A program made the position numbers and the translations under genes. From Rhizobacter sp. Root404 (GTDB lineage Bacteria > Pseudomonadota > Gammaproteobacteria > Burkholderiales > Burkholderiaceae_C), in NCBI RefSeq assembly GCF_001425865.1, contig NZ_LMDS01000001.1:632507-696506 (forward strand): a stretch of 64,000 nt of DNA. Reading direction: 5' to 3'. Each line of letters opens with the position of its first letter. The first letter of the stretch is position 1. This document shows positions 28,719 to 38,949 of the stretch, in pieces. The notes beneath the pieces were generated by a model. The model ran no database searches and was not told where the DNA came from. It saw nothing but the letters and a program-made list of their open reading frames with translations.

Positions 28719-29887
28719 TTGCTGAGCAGGCGCATGGCCCCTTCCAGCCCGGCCAGGGTGAGCGGGAACATGCGCTGGTTCATCAACTGCTGGACCACCG
28801 CGATGCTCTGGCGGTAGCCCCACACGCCTTGCGGCTCGGGGTTGATCCAGGCGAACTTCGGAAAGGCCTGCGTGAGCCGCGCGAGCCATTCGGCGCCCGG
28901 CTCCTCGTTGTTGTATTCGACGCTGCCGCCGGGCTGCAGGATCTCGTAAGGGCTCATCGTGGCGTCACCGACGAAGATCAGCTTGTAGTCCTTGTTGTAC
29001 TTGCGGATCACGTCCCAGGTGCTGAATTTCTCGCTGTAGCGACGGCGGTTGTTCTTCCACATGAAGTCGTAGACGCAGTTGTGGAAGTAATAAAACTCCA
29101 GGTGCTTGAACTCGCTCTTCGCGGCGCTGAAGATCTCCTCGACGCGGTGGATGTGTTCGTCCATCGTGCCGCCCACGTCCATCAGCAGCAGCACCTTCAC
29201 CTTGTTGTGGCGCTCGGGCACCATCTTGATGTCGAGCCAGCCGGCGTTCGCGGCGGTGCTGCGGATGGTGTCGTCGAGGTCGAGTTCCTCCGCCGAGCCT
29301 TCGCGCGCGAAGCGGCGCAGGCGGCGCAGCGCGACCTTGATGTTGCGCGTGCCCAGTTCGAGGCTGTCGTCGTAGTCCTTGAACTGGCGCTGGTCCCAGA
29401 CCTTCACCGCGCTCTTGTTGCGCGACTTGTCCTGCCCGATGCGGATGCCCTGCGGGTTGTAGCCGTAGGCGCCGAACGGGCTGGTGCCGCCGGTGCCGAT
29501 CATCCGGTTGCCGCCTTCGTGGCGCTCCTTCTGCTCCTCGAAGCGCTTCTTCAGCGTCTTCATCAGCTCGTCCCAGCCCATCTTCTCGATCGCGGCCTTC
29601 TCCTCGGCGCTGAGCTCGAGCTCGAGCTTCTTCTGCAGCCAGTCGAGCGGCACCTCCTGCGTGAAGTCGGTCAGCATCTCGACGCCCTTGAAGTAGGCGG
29701 CGAACGCGCGGTCGAACTTGTCGAAGTTGGCCTCGTCCTTCACGAGCGAGGTGCGGGCGAGGTAGTAGAACTCGTCGACGGTGTTGTCGATCACGCCGGC
29801 CTGGATCGCCTCGAGCAGCACCAGGTACTCCTTGACGGAGACCTTGAGCTTGGCCGCGCGCAGCGTGAAGAAGAAGTTGATGAGCAT
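28715..29887 (-). CDS. VWA domain (CoxE-like) protein
   Basis: The 390-aa protein has an N-terminal helical region (FFFTLRAAKLKVSVKEYLVLLEA) typical of the CoxE/VWA family and a C-terminal von Willebrand A domain (about residues 230-390). The metal-binding motif reads DVGGTMD (D237-D243) instead of DxSxS, so metal coordination may be altered; the Thr at the third position can still serve. Members of this family work with MoxR-type AAA+ ATPases as chaperones that insert metals or assemble enzymes. A MoxR ATPase lies about 5 kb away on the same strand (34658-35500). The start is supported by a GGGGAAG ribosome site; longer in-frame codons reach into the divergent diguanylate cyclase gene and are rejected. 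The target enzyme is unknown. Confidence 0.85.
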   Translation of the reverse strand: MLINFFFTLRAAKLKVSVKEYLVLLEAIQAGVIDNTVDEFYYLARTSLVKDEANFDKFDRAFAAYFKGVEMLTDFTQEVPLDWLQKKLELELSAEEKAAIEKMGWDELMKTLKKRFEEQKERHEGGNRMIGTGGTSPFGAYGYNPQGIRIGQDKSRNKSAVKVWDQRQFKDYDDSLELGTRNIKVALRRLRRFAREGSAEELDLDDTIRSTAANAGWLDIKMVPERHNKVKVLLLMDVGGTMDEHIHRVEEIFSAAKSEFKHLEFYYFHNCVYDFMWKNNRRRYSEKFSTWDVIRKYNKDYKLIFVGDATMSPYEILQPGGSVEYNNEEPGAEWLARLTQAFPKFAWINPEPQGVWGYRQSIAVVQQLMNQRMFPLTLAGLEGAMRLLSK

Positions 29888-30077
29888 GGGCTTCCCCCGG
29901 GGAGACCGCTCTATTGTGGCGGCAGTCCCCGCGGCCCGCGCGCGCAGGGGCGTTGCAAGGTCAAGCCCTCTTCGGGGGGACAGGAAAGCCCGGGTCCGTG
30001 GCGCGGTGCAGCGCTCGCCTGGCGCAAGCGCCGGCGCGATACTTCCGCATCGCCTTTCGCGCCCCCTTGACCACCAC

Positions 30078-31253
30078 GTGCAAGACATCCGGACCGTCCT
30101 GCTGCTGATCGCCTTCCAGCAAGGCCTGTGCGCCTTCAGCTGGTGGGTGGGCGGCTGGCGCCTCGGTCTGCCGCGGTTCGTGGCGCTCCACTGGATGATC
30201 GCGGCGATGTCGACGGCGGTCGGTCTGGCGCTGATCCTGCAGCGCGGGGTGTGGCCGCCGTTCCTGACGCTGGTGGTCGCGAACCTGGCGATCATGTTCG
30301 CCTTCGTCGTGATGCGCCGCGGCGTGCAGCTGTTCCTGCGCCTGCCGGTGACGGATGGCGAGCACGTCGGCCTGCTGGCGTTCGACGCGATCCTGCTGCT
30401 CGGCTTCGTGGCGGGTGAACACACCACGGTGGCCGTCGTCGGTGCCTCGGTGCCGATCGCCTGGACGCTGCTGCGCGCCGCCTGGGAAAGCCACGCCGCC
30501 TTGCTGCGGGAGGGCTCGCGTGCGACGGCGCACGTGGTGGCGACGCCGCTGACGATCCTCGGCGCGCTGTTCGCGCTGCGCGCGATCGTCGGCCTGCTCG
30601 CGCCCGAGGTCGCCGCGCGTCCGCTGCACGAGGCGAACGCGTTCAACGGCGTGGTCGTGATGGTGTTAATGCTGGTCGGCCTGTTGCTGAACCTGGTGCT
30701 GGCGCTGATGGTCGTCGGCCGCTTGGTCAGCCGGTTGCAGCATCTGTCGGAACGCGATGCGCTGACCGGCTTGCTGAACCGCCGCGCGATCGCGCCGCTG
30801 CTGGCCCGTGAAGCGGGGCGCCTGCGCCGCTACGGCGAGAGCTATGCGCTGCTGATGGTCGACGTGGACCACTTCAAGACGATCAACGACTGCCATGGCC
30901 ATGCCGCCGGCGACGCGGCGCTGGTGCAGCTGGCGCGGGTGCTGCGCGAGGCCGCGCGCGAGGTCGACAGCATCGCCCGCATGGGCGGCGAGGAGTTCTG
31001 CATCCTGCTGCCGCATTGCGACCAGGACGGTGCGATGCGGCTGGCCGAGCGCGTTCACGCGGCGATGCATGAAGCGGTATGGACCGGCGCGACGCAGCGG
31101 CTCACGGTGAGCGTCGGCGTGGCGGTCGCGCTCGCGCCCGAGGAAACGCCCGAGGCCGTGCTCGAGCGCGCCGATCAGGCTCTGTATCGCGCCAAGAACG
31201 ACGGTCGCGACCGCGTGGTCGTGGCCGAGCCGCGCCGGCTGGCGGTGGCGTGA
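30078..31253 (+). CDS. membrane diguanylate cyclase (GGDEF)
   Basis: The 391-aa protein has six or so hydrophobic segments in residues 3-230 (for example VLLLIAFQQGLCAFSWWV and VVVMVLMLVGLLLNLVLALMVVG), forming an uncharacterised membrane sensor domain, then a GGDEF domain. The active-site motif is GGEEF (residues 303-307), a permitted variant of GGDEF. An RxxD inhibitory I-site (REVD) lies five residues before it, so product inhibition by c-di-GMP is expected. It should condense two GTP into c-di-GMP at the inner membrane. GTG 30078 is proposed as start because the first membrane segment begins right there; the ribosome site is weak, so the start is uncertain. It shares a 190-bp divergent region with the VWA gene and converges on the S9 peptidase with only 7 bp between stops. 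Confidence 0.88.
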   Translation: MQDIRTVLLLIAFQQGLCAFSWWVGGWRLGLPRFVALHWMIAAMSTAVGLALILQRGVWPPFLTLVVANLAIMFAFVVMRRGVQLFLRLPVTDGEHVGLLAFDAILLLGFVAGEHTTVAVVGASVPIAWTLLRAAWESHAALLREGSRATAHVVATPLTILGALFALRAIVGLLAPEVAARPLHEANAFNGVVVMVLMLVGLLLNLVLALMVVGRLVSRLQHLSERDALTGLLNRRAIAPLLAREAGRLRRYGESYALLMVDVDHFKTINDCHGHAAGDAALVQLARVLREAAREVDSIARMGGEEFCILLPHCDQDGAMRLAERVHAAMHEAVWTGATQRLTVSVGVAVALAPEETPEAVLERADQALYRAKNDGRDRVVVAEPRRLAVA

Positions 31254-31260
31254 CGCGGCG

Positions 31261-33282
31261 TCAGCGGCGGCCGTGCGGCGCGGCCTTGCGCGCGTGCGGG
31301 TCGTGGCGCCGCAGCCAGTCGAAGAATTCGGCGTACCAGAGCTGCGAGTTGCGCGGCTTCAGCACCCAGTGGTTCTCGTCCGGGAACCACAGCAGCCGCG
31401 CGTCGACGCCCTTGGCCTTCAGCGTGTTGTAGTAGGCCAGGCCCTGTTGATCCGGCACGCGGTAGTCGCGCGCGCCGTGGATCACCAGCGTCGGCGTCGC
31501 CATCGCGGCGACGAAATGGCTCGGGCTCTGGGCCTGGATCTTCAAAGGGTCGTCCCAGTACCAGCAGCCGAGTTCCTTGGCATGCCAGGTGTAGGCGTCG
31601 TCGCTGAACATCGCCTGCCAGTCGAAGCAGCCGGCGTGGCAGACGTAGGCGTTGTAGCGGCCGGCCTTCACGTGGCCGTTCATCCACGCGACCATGAAGC
31701 CGCCGTAGCTGCCGCCGGCCGCGAACAGCCGCTTGCGGTCGGCCCACGGTTGCTTCAGCAGCCAGTCGCTGCCGGCCTCCACGTCCTGCAGTTCCAGCTC
31801 GCCCCAGCGGTGCGTGATGCTGTCGAGAAAGGCCTGGCCGAAGCCGCTCGAGCCGTGGTAGTTGACGCAGGCGACGACGTAGCCCTGGGCCGCGAACGCG
31901 TGGGTGTTCCAGCGGTAGTGGAAGGTGTCGCCGGCCGCGGCGTGCGGGCCCCCGTGGATGCTGTGCAGCACCGGGTGCTTCTTCTTGCTGTCGAAGCGCG
32001 GCGGGTAGGTCAGCCACATCTGCACCGGCTCGCCGAGCGCACCCTTGAACGTGACCTCCTCGCAGTCGCCGAGGCGCAGCGTCGCGAGCAGCGCGTCGTT
32101 GAAGGTGTCGAGCCGCAGCGGTGCCTGGCCGTCGCGCACCGCGTGCACGCGCGCCGGGTGCATCAGCGTGTCGGCGCTGGCGACGATCACGCCGCCGGCG
32201 ACGTCGAAGGCCTGGACCCAGCCGCCCTGCAACGCGACGCTCGCGGTGCGGCTGGCGATCGCATAGCGGTAGAGGTGGTTGCGCCCGCGGTCCTGGGCGC
32301 AGAAGTAAAGCGCCGCGGCATCGGCCGACCAGCGCAGCGGCGCCTCGACCGCGTGGTCCCACGCGTCGCTGAGCAGTGACCACGCGCCCCCGCGTTCCAG
32401 CACGGCGGCGAGCGCCGGCGCGGTGTGGCGCTGCGCGGTGTGCGCCGCCAGCATCGCGATGCGCCGGCCGTCGGGGCTGTAGCGCGGTGCGTCGAAGTCC
32501 CAGTCCGGGTCGGCGGTCAGCGCGGTGAACTTGCCGGATCGCAGCTGCAACTCGACCAGCGTCTTGCGGTTCTCGATGCGCTTCTCGGCCTGCGGGTCGT
32601 GCACGAACGCGAGGTGACGGCCGTCCGGCGCGATGTCGAAGAAGCCCGCGCCGGGGTCGGCGCGCGGCAGTTCGTAGGCCGTGCCTTCGAACAGGTCGGT
32701 GATGCGACCGCTGGCGAGGTCGAGCACGTGCAGGTGCGGCACGCGGCCCATCGGCAGGTTGTCGTCCCAGAAGCGGTACTGCGCCTCGCTGGTGACGTAG
32801 CCCGTGGCCTTGCGGTCCTGGAACTCCCGCCACCGCCTGGCCTGCGCCTTGGTGCCCTTCAGCTCCGGCCAGACCCAGGCGACGAACGCGAGCCGCTTGC
32901 CGTCCGGGAACCACTTGAACGCGCCGACCCCGGGCGCGAAGTGGGTGGCGCGCCGCGCCTCGCCGCCGTCCGGCGCGATCAGGTACAGCTGCGCCGATTC
33001 GTCCTTGCGGCCCTCCTGCTCGCGGCGCGCGATGAAGGCGATCTGCTCGCCGCTGGGCGACCACTGCGCCTGGCCGTCCTTCTCGCCGCAGCTCGTCAGG
33101 CGCCGCGGCGCGCCCCCGAAGGTCGAGAGCAGCCACAGGCTGGCGACACTCTTGTTGTCCTCCATCGAGAAGCTGCTGACCGCGCACACCGCCTGCGCGC
33201 CGTCGGGCGCGAGCGACAGGCCGCCGATGCGCTCGAATTTCCAGAGGTCGTCGATGGTGATGAGTTTCTTCTTGTCGGGCAT
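31261..33282 (-). CDS. S9 family serine peptidase (acylaminoacyl/prolyl-oligopeptidase type)
   Basis: The 673-aa protein has an N-terminal beta-propeller (repeated SPDG/APDG blades, about residues 20-390) and a C-terminal alpha/beta-hydrolase domain. The catalytic triad is visible: Ser525 in GGSYGG, Asp606 in HGARDYRVP and His638 in FPDENHW. The oxyanion region HGGPH is also present. Family members cleave short peptides or remove N-acylated residues. No signal peptide is seen, so it should be cytoplasmic. The start is supported by AGAGAG just upstream. It follows DUF3667 by 40 nt, so it may belong to the moxR transcription unit. Confidence 0.9.
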   Translation of the reverse strand: MPDKKKLITIDDLWKFERIGGLSLAPDGAQAVCAVSSFSMEDNKSVASLWLLSTFGGAPRRLTSCGEKDGQAQWSPSGEQIAFIARREQEGRKDESAQLYLIAPDGGEARRATHFAPGVGAFKWFPDGKRLAFVAWVWPELKGTKAQARRWREFQDRKATGYVTSEAQYRFWDDNLPMGRVPHLHVLDLASGRITDLFEGTAYELPRADPGAGFFDIAPDGRHLAFVHDPQAEKRIENRKTLVELQLRSGKFTALTADPDWDFDAPRYSPDGRRIAMLAAHTAQRHTAPALAAVLERGGAWSLLSDAWDHAVEAPLRWSADAAALYFCAQDRGRNHLYRYAIASRTASVALQGGWVQAFDVAGGVIVASADTLMHPARVHAVRDGQAPLRLDTFNDALLATLRLGDCEEVTFKGALGEPVQMWLTYPPRFDSKKKHPVLHSIHGGPHAAAGDTFHYRWNTHAFAAQGYVVACVNYHGSSGFGQAFLDSITHRWGELELQDVEAGSDWLLKQPWADRKRLFAAGGSYGGFMVAWMNGHVKAGRYNAYVCHAGCFDWQAMFSDDAYTWHAKELGCWYWDDPLKIQAQSPSHFVAAMATPTLVIHGARDYRVPDQQGLAYYNTLKAKGVDARLLWFPDENHWVLKPRNSQLWYAEFFDWLRRHDPHARKAAPHGRR

Positions 33283-33322
33283 GGTTTTCTCTCTGTGGCG
33301 ACAGCGGAACGCGTGAACGCGA

Positions 33323-34060
33323 TCAACCCGACAACAGCGCCGCGTGCGCGCGGGCGCCGACGCCGATCAGGAAGATCATCGACAGGTAGGCCAGGGCGGC
33401 CGCAGCGGCGGCCTTCAGCGCCGTGAGCCACGGACGACCCCGGTAGAACTGCGCGCCGGCCCACCCGAAGTACGCGAACCAGGCAGCCCAGAACAATTGC
33501 ACCGCCATCTGCGACGGCACCAGCGATGAGCTGGCGAATGCCACCGGGATCACGACGAGCAGCAGCAGCCCCCGCACGCTGAGCGCATAAGCCGCCAGCA
33601 CCATGTGCTCGAACAGGTTCAGGCGCGCCGAGCGGAACATCAACGCGCAGCAGCCGCCGAGCAGCGGAACCTGCGCGATCTGCAGCAGGTTGAAGTGACG
33701 CTGCAGCAGATCGGTGGGTGCGGCCGCGAGGCCGTCCTGCGCAAGCACCTGGTAGCCCGTGAGCTGGATGGCGAGTGCGCTCGTGCCGACGATCACCGTC
33801 AGCGTCGCGAACGGACCGTAGTGGCGCCGCCGCCGGCCGTCGACGAAATCCCGCGCGACCCGGCCCGGCCCGCTCAGCAACGCCCACAGGAACGCGAGCG
33901 GCGTGCGTTCGACGTTCGCGAAGGCGTGCAACAGGTCGCGGATGACGTCGACGAAGCGCAGGCGCGTGGTGTCGGCGCGCTGCCCGCACTGCCCGCAGAA
34001 GCGCTCGGTGCCGGCCAGCGCATTGCCGCAGTTCAGACAGCGCAGGCCCGGCGTCACCAC
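33323..34060 (-). CDS. DUF3667 zinc-ribbon membrane protein
   Basis: The 245-aa product begins with a zinc-ribbon (CxNCGxxxxxxxxFCGQCGQ, four Cys in two CxxC pairs within the first 30 residues). A basic amphipathic stretch follows (GRVARDFVDGRRRRHYGPF) and then four or five membrane segments. This is the DUF3667 layout, which has no known function. The gene has two consecutive GTG codons (34060 and 34057) as candidate starts, 4 nt after the GNAT stop, so translation is probably coupled. Confidence 0.8.
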   Translation of the reverse strand: MVTPGLRCLNCGNALAGTERFCGQCGQRADTTRLRFVDVIRDLLHAFANVERTPLAFLWALLSGPGRVARDFVDGRRRRHYGPFATLTVIVGTSALAIQLTGYQVLAQDGLAAAPTDLLQRHFNLLQIAQVPLLGGCCALMFRSARLNLFEHMVLAAYALSVRGLLLLVVIPVAFASSSLVPSQMAVQLFWAAWFAYFGWAGAQFYRGRPWLTALKAAAAAALAYLSMIFLIGVGARAHAALLSG

Positions 34061-34064
34061 CGCG

Positions 34065-34657
34065 TCAGGCCAGACGCGGCTTGTCGAGTTGCCAGCGCAG
34101 GTGCGTCTTCACCGTCGGCCACTCGGACTCGATGATGCTGTAGACGACGGTGTCGCGCAGCGTGCCGTTGGCCGCCCGGCCGTGGTTGCGCAGCACGCCG
34201 TCGAGCTTGGCGCCGAGCCGCTCGATCGCACGACGGCTCTGGTGGTTGAAGAAATGGGTGCGGAACTCGACCGCGATGCAGCCGAGCTGCTCGAACGCGT
34301 GGCCGAGCAGCAGCAGCTTGCACTCGGTGTTGAACGGGCTGCGCTGCATGCGCATCGCGGTCCAGGTGGAGCCGATCTCGACCCGCTTGTTCACCGCGTC
34401 GACGTTCATGTAGGTCGTCATGCCGACGATGCGCCCGGCGGCGTCGAAGCTCGTGAACGGCAGCATCGACCCCTTGGCCTGCAGCTCGAGCCGGCGCTCG
34501 ATCTCCGCCCCCATCGCGTCGGGCGCGGGCACGTTCGTGTACCAGATCTTCCACAGATCGCCTTCGCGCGCGGCCTCGGCCAGGCCGGGAAGATGGTCCT
34601 TCGCGAGCGACTTCAGCGCGCAGTGAGCGCCGCTCAGTTCGACCGGGCTCAACCAGC

Positions 34658-34661
<4 letters not shown>
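34065..34661 (-). CDS. GNAT acetyltransferase, RimJ/RimL-like
   Basis: The 198-aa protein has the RimJ/RimL-type N-acetyltransferase fold: an N-terminal VELSGAHCALKSLAKDH block, the EIGSTWTAMRMQRSPFNTE strand-helix region, and the acetyl-CoA-binding segment ending in FFNHQSRRAIERLGAKLDGVLRNH, the common pattern of this subfamily. It should acetylate an amino group of a protein N-terminus or small molecule; the substrate is unknown. The start ATG overlaps the moxR stop as ATGA, so both are one transcript. A longer frame through moxR is a shadow and is rejected. Confidence 0.87.
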
Positions 34662-35500
<839 letters not shown>

Positions 35501-35533
35501 GGGGGTGGGCGGTGCGGCTGTGGTGTCGGGGTC

Positions 35534-35562
35534 TCGGATCAGTATAAGGGGGCCCCTATAAT
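35534..35562 (+). promoter_or_regulatory. sigma-70-like promoter in the moxR / cytochrome c divergent region
   Basis: A perfect TATAAT (35557-35562) lies 36 bp before the cytochrome c ATG. The -35 is poor (TCGGAT at 35534-35539, 17 bp spacing). The near-palindrome TATA-A-GGGGG-CCCC-TATA at 35543-35560 overlaps it. On the minus strand TATACT (35546-35541) could serve moxR. An activator may make up for the weak -35. Confidence 0.5.
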
Positions 35563-35597
35563 CGGTGGTTGGACTGAAATCACCGCCTGCTGAACCC

Positions 35598-36254
35598 ATG
35601 AAAAATCTCGTCCGTTCGATGATCGCGCTCGTGGCAGCGCTCGGCTCGCTGGGCTTTGCGATGGAAGCAACGGCCCAGGACGCGAAGGCCGGCGAAAAGA
35701 AGGCCGCGATGTGCATCGGCTGCCACGGCATCCCCGACTACAAGGCGAGCTTCCCCGAGGTCTACCGCGTGCCGATGATCGCGGGCCAGAACGCGAAGTA
35801 CATCGTCTCGGCGCTGACCCAGTACAAGAAGGGCGACCGCAAGCACCCGACGATGCGCGGCATCGCGGCCTCGCTGAGCGATCAGGACATGGCCGACCTG
35901 GCGGCGTTCTACTCGACCGAAGCCAAGTCCGAGCCGGTGACCGCCGCGCCGGCCGACGTGCCCGCGAACGTCGCCGAGCTGCTCAAGAAGGGCAACTGCG
36001 CGTCCTGCCACGGCGCCAACTTCAACACCCCGATCGACCCGAGCTACCCCAAGCTGGCCGGCCAGCACGGCGACTATCTGTACGTGGCGCTGCGCGAGTA
36101 CCAGACCGACAAGAACGCGCTGGTCGGCCGCAACAACGCGATCATGATGGGCATGGCCCGCCCGTTCACGCATGCCGAGGCCAAGGTGCTCGCGAACTAT
36201 TTCGCGACGCTGCCGGGCGAGCTGAAGACGGTGCCGCAATCGCGCTTTCGCTGA
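35598..36254 (+). CDS. periplasmic diheme cytochrome c (c4-type)
   Basis: The 218-aa precursor has a signal peptide (cut predicted at TAQ, about residue 27) and two class I cytochrome c modules. The heme-attachment motifs are CIGCH (residues 39-43) and CASCH (134-138). The two-domain layout is that of cytochrome c4-like electron carriers, which pass electrons to terminal oxidases in the periplasm. ATG 35598 is chosen over upstream in-frame ATG 35565 because only it starts the signal peptide (MKNLVRSMIALVAALGSLGF). It is monocistronic and ends in a strong bidirectional terminator. Confidence 0.92.
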   Translation: MKNLVRSMIALVAALGSLGFAMEATAQDAKAGEKKAAMCIGCHGIPDYKASFPEVYRVPMIAGQNAKYIVSALTQYKKGDRKHPTMRGIAASLSDQDMADLAAFYSTEAKSEPVTAAPADVPANVAELLKKGNCASCHGANFNTPIDPSYPKLAGQHGDYLYVALREYQTDKNALVGRNNAIMMGMARPFTHAEAKVLANYFATLPGELKTVPQSRFR

Positions 36255-36270
36255 CCGTCCCTCGCTCGCC

Positions 36271-36298
36271 TGAAAAGCCGCTGCCCGTCAGCGGCTTT
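36271..36298. terminator. bidirectional rho-independent terminator
   Basis: AAAAGCCGCTG and CAGCGGCTTTT pair around a 5-nt loop, with a T-run on the plus strand and a matching A-run for the minus strand. It separates cytochrome c from the convergent copA gene, whose stop is at 36300. Confidence 0.92.
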
Positions 36299-36299
36299 T

Positions 36300-38522
36300 T
36301 CATGGCTGCTCGGGGCGCCCCTTCTCGATCGTGCGGCGCAGCAGCAGCGCGTTGGTCAGCACGCTGACGCTGGACAGCGCCATCGCCGCACCCGCGACCA
36401 CCGGGCTCAGCGCGCCCGCCATCGCCAGCGGGATGCCGACCACGTTGTAGGCCAGCGCCCAGAACAGGTTCTGGCGGATCTTGGCGTGGGTCGCGCGCGC
36501 GATGCCGATCGCCCTGGCCACCAGCGCCAGGTCGCCGCGCAGCAGCGTGATTCCGGCGGCCTGCATCGCCACGTCGGTGCCGCCGCGCGCCGCGATCGCG
36601 ATGCCGACATCGGCGGCGGCCAGGGCCGGCGCGTCGTTGATGCCGTCGCCCACCATCGCAACGGGCCCGTGCGACTTCAGCGCGTCGATGATCGCGGCCT
36701 TGTCGCCGGGCAGCACCTCGGCGCGGGTGTCGGCGTCGATGTCGTCGATGCCGAGTTCCCTGGCGATCGCGCCGACACTCGCGCGCGCGTCGCCGCTGAC
36801 GATCAGCGTGCGCAGGCCGAGGCGGCGCAGGTTGTCGAGCGCGGCCCGCGCCCCCGGACGCAGCGAGTCGCCGAACGCCAGCAGCCCCAGCAGCTGCGCG
36901 GGGCGCTGCGGATCGCACTGGGCGAGCCATGACACGGTGCGGCCGGCCGATTGATACGGCGCCGCCTGTGCATCGAGCACGGCGCGGTCGACGCCGAGTT
37001 CGGTCATCAGCCGCGCATTGCCGAGCCGCAGGTCGCGGCCCGCGGACACGCCGGCGACACCGCGGCCGGGCAGGGCGCGCAGGTCGCCTGCCGGAACGAT
37101 CGGCGAGGCCGCGGCGTCGAGGACCGCGCGCGCGAGCGGGTGTTCGCTCCCGGACTGCAGCGCCGCGGCCAGCTCGACCAGCGCGGGCGCCGCGAGACCA
37201 CCGCCCTGGTCCGGCACCGCGGCGACGAGCGACGGGTGGCCGACGGTCAGCGTGCCGGTCTTGTCGAACACCACGGTCGCGAGCGCCTGCGCCCGTTCGA
37301 GTGCCGGCGCGTCCTTGATCAGGATGCCGAGCCGCGCCGCGGCGCCGGTCCCCACCATGATCGCCGCCGGCGTGGCCAGGCCCAGCGCGCACGGGCACGC
37401 GATCACCAGCACCGAGACGGCATTGATCAGGCCGGCCGGCCAGTCGCCCGTCGCGAAGCCCCAGCCGAGCAGTGTCAGCAGCGCGAGTGCCAGCACCACC
37501 GGCACGAACACCGCGCTGATGCGGTCGACCACGCGCTGCACCGGCGCCTTGCCGGCCTGCGCCGACTCGACCAGCCGCACGATGCGCGCGAGTGCCGATT
37601 CGGCACCGATCGCCGTCGTGCGCACCACCATCAGGCCCTCGCCGTTGACGGCGCCGCCGGTCACCGTGTCGCCCGGGTGCTTCGCGATCGGCAGACTCTC
37701 GCCGGTCAGCAGCGATTCGTCGACATGGCTCGCGCCCTTGGTCACCACGCCGTCGGCCGGCACGCGCTCGCCGGGGCGCACGACGACCAGGTCGCCGACG
37801 ACGAGCGCGCCGATCGCGAGGGTCTGCTCGACGCCGTCGCGGCGCACGGTCGCCGTCGCCGGCCGCAGCGCCTGCAGCGCGCGGATCGCATCCGTGGTCT
37901 GGCGCTTGGCCCTGGCCTCCAGCCACTTGCCCAGCAGCACCAGCGTGATCACGACCGCGGCCGACTCGAAGTAAAGATGGCCGGAGGCGCCGCGCAGCAA
38001 CTCGTACACGCTCAGGCCGTAGGCGGATGAGGTGCCGAGCGCAACCAGCAGGTCCATGTTCGCGCTGCCCGCCCGCACCGCGCTCCAGCCCGCGCGGTAG
38101 AAGCGCGCGCCGAGCCAGAACTGCACCGGCGTCGCCAGCAGCCACTGCAGCCAGCCGGGCACGAGCGCGTGCGCATGCGGGTCGAACGGTGCGGCCAGCA
38201 TCGGCAGCAGCAGCGGTGCCGACAGCAGGGCGGCCAGCACAACGGGCCAGACGCCGGCGGACGGTGAGGGGACGACGGGGGCGTCCGGCGTGTCCGGCAC
38301 GTCGTGCGCCTCGTAACCAGCGTCGTGCACGGCACGGATCAGCGCGGTGGTGTCGATCACGGTGCGGTCGTGCACCACCTCGGCCTGTTCGGTCGCCAGG
38401 TTCACGGTCGCCGAGGTGACGCCCGGCACCTTCGACAGCGCGCGCTCGACCCGCGAGACGCAGGAAGCGCAGGTCATGCCGTCGATGCGCAGCGACAGCG
38501 GTGTGCTTGAGGGAGTGTTCAT
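36300..38522 (-). CDS. copA: copper-translocating P-type ATPase CopA
   Basis: The 740-aa P1B-1 ATPase exports Cu(I) across the inner membrane. It has one N-terminal heavy-metal-associated domain (GMTCASC, Cys18 and Cys21), about eight membrane segments, the actuator TGES motif, the transmembrane CPC metal site (C376-P-C378), the phosphorylation motif DKTG (D420), SEHPLA and GDGIND. All catalytic residues are present. The start ATG at 38522 is the only possible one before the metal-binding motif, yet there is no ribosome site: the CueR-type promoter -10 box ends 7 nt upstream, so the transcript is probably leaderless. It diverges from copZ, the matching copper chaperone. Confidence 0.94.
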   Translation of the reverse strand: MNTPSSTPLSLRIDGMTCASCVSRVERALSKVPGVTSATVNLATEQAEVVHDRTVIDTTALIRAVHDAGYEAHDVPDTPDAPVVPSPSAGVWPVVLAALLSAPLLLPMLAAPFDPHAHALVPGWLQWLLATPVQFWLGARFYRAGWSAVRAGSANMDLLVALGTSSAYGLSVYELLRGASGHLYFESAAVVITLVLLGKWLEARAKRQTTDAIRALQALRPATATVRRDGVEQTLAIGALVVGDLVVVRPGERVPADGVVTKGASHVDESLLTGESLPIAKHPGDTVTGGAVNGEGLMVVRTTAIGAESALARIVRLVESAQAGKAPVQRVVDRISAVFVPVVLALALLTLLGWGFATGDWPAGLINAVSVLVIACPCALGLATPAAIMVGTGAAARLGILIKDAPALERAQALATVVFDKTGTLTVGHPSLVAAVPDQGGGLAAPALVELAAALQSGSEHPLARAVLDAAASPIVPAGDLRALPGRGVAGVSAGRDLRLGNARLMTELGVDRAVLDAQAAPYQSAGRTVSWLAQCDPQRPAQLLGLLAFGDSLRPGARAALDNLRRLGLRTLIVSGDARASVGAIARELGIDDIDADTRAEVLPGDKAAIIDALKSHGPVAMVGDGINDAPALAAADVGIAIAARGGTDVAMQAAGITLLRGDLALVARAIGIARATHAKIRQNLFWALAYNVVGIPLAMAGALSPVVAGAAMALSSVSVLTNALLLRRTIEKGRPEQP

Positions 38523-38529
38523 GCTGCGC

Positions 38530-38560
38530 AGCTTAGACCTTGCCCTCGTGGCAAGGTCAA
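38530..38560 (-). promoter_or_regulatory. CueR-type promoter/operator of copA
   Basis: Read on the minus strand, TTGACC (38560-38555) and TAAGCT (38535-38530) are 19 bp apart, the overlong spacing typical of MerR-family targets. The spacer contains the dyad ACCTTGCC-N5-GGCAAGGT (38537-38557). Copper-responsive CueR is the expected activator, but no cueR gene is in the window. Confidence 0.88.
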
Positions 38561-38583
38561 CCCGGCCCGTCATGACCCGGCGC

Positions 38584-38614
38584 TTGACCTTGCCACCGGG
38601 GCAAGGTCGATACT
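38584..38614 (+). promoter_or_regulatory. CueR-type promoter/operator of copZ
   Basis: TTGACC (38584-38589) and GATACT (38609-38614) are 19 bp apart with the dyad ACCTTGCC-N5-GGCAAGGT at 38587-38607. Its centre is exactly 50 bp from that of the copA operator. The start site would be about 24 nt before the copZ ATG, leaving room for CGGAG. Confidence 0.88.
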
Positions 38615-38644
38615 GCCGTCATCCCCACGAACCGGAGCCCTTCG

Positions 38645-38845
38645 ATGATCGAACTGACCGTTCCCACCATGACCTGCGGCCACTGCGTCAAGACCGTCAC
38701 CCGCACCGTTCAGCAGGTCGATCCTGCAGCCCGCGTCGAAACCGACCTGGCGCTGCACCGGGTGCGCATCGAGTCCGCGTTGGACCCGCACGCCTTCGAT
38801 GCCGCGCTGACCGACGAGGGCTACGCGCCCCAGGCCGCGGCCTGA
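38645..38845 (+). CDS. copZ: copper chaperone CopZ (heavy-metal-associated domain)
   Basis: This 66-aa cytoplasmic protein is a single ferredoxin-like HMA domain with the metal-binding MTCGHC (Cys11 and Cys14) and the usual GY near the C-terminal loop (DEGYAP). It would bind Cu(I) and hand it to CopA, encoded divergently under an identical type of operator. CGGAG lies 7-8 nt before the ATG. Length is normal. Confidence 0.93.
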   Translation: MIELTVPTMTCGHCVKTVTRTVQQVDPAARVETDLALHRVRIESALDPHAFDAALTDEGYAPQAAA

Positions 38846-38949
38846 AACTTGCTCGCTGCGCCGGCACGCGGCTGAGGTTTTCCCTGCCCCTGGCGCGTCG
38901 GGTGCCGGCCCTAAACTGCCGGTCTTCACACTTGCCGGAGCAAGACAGA

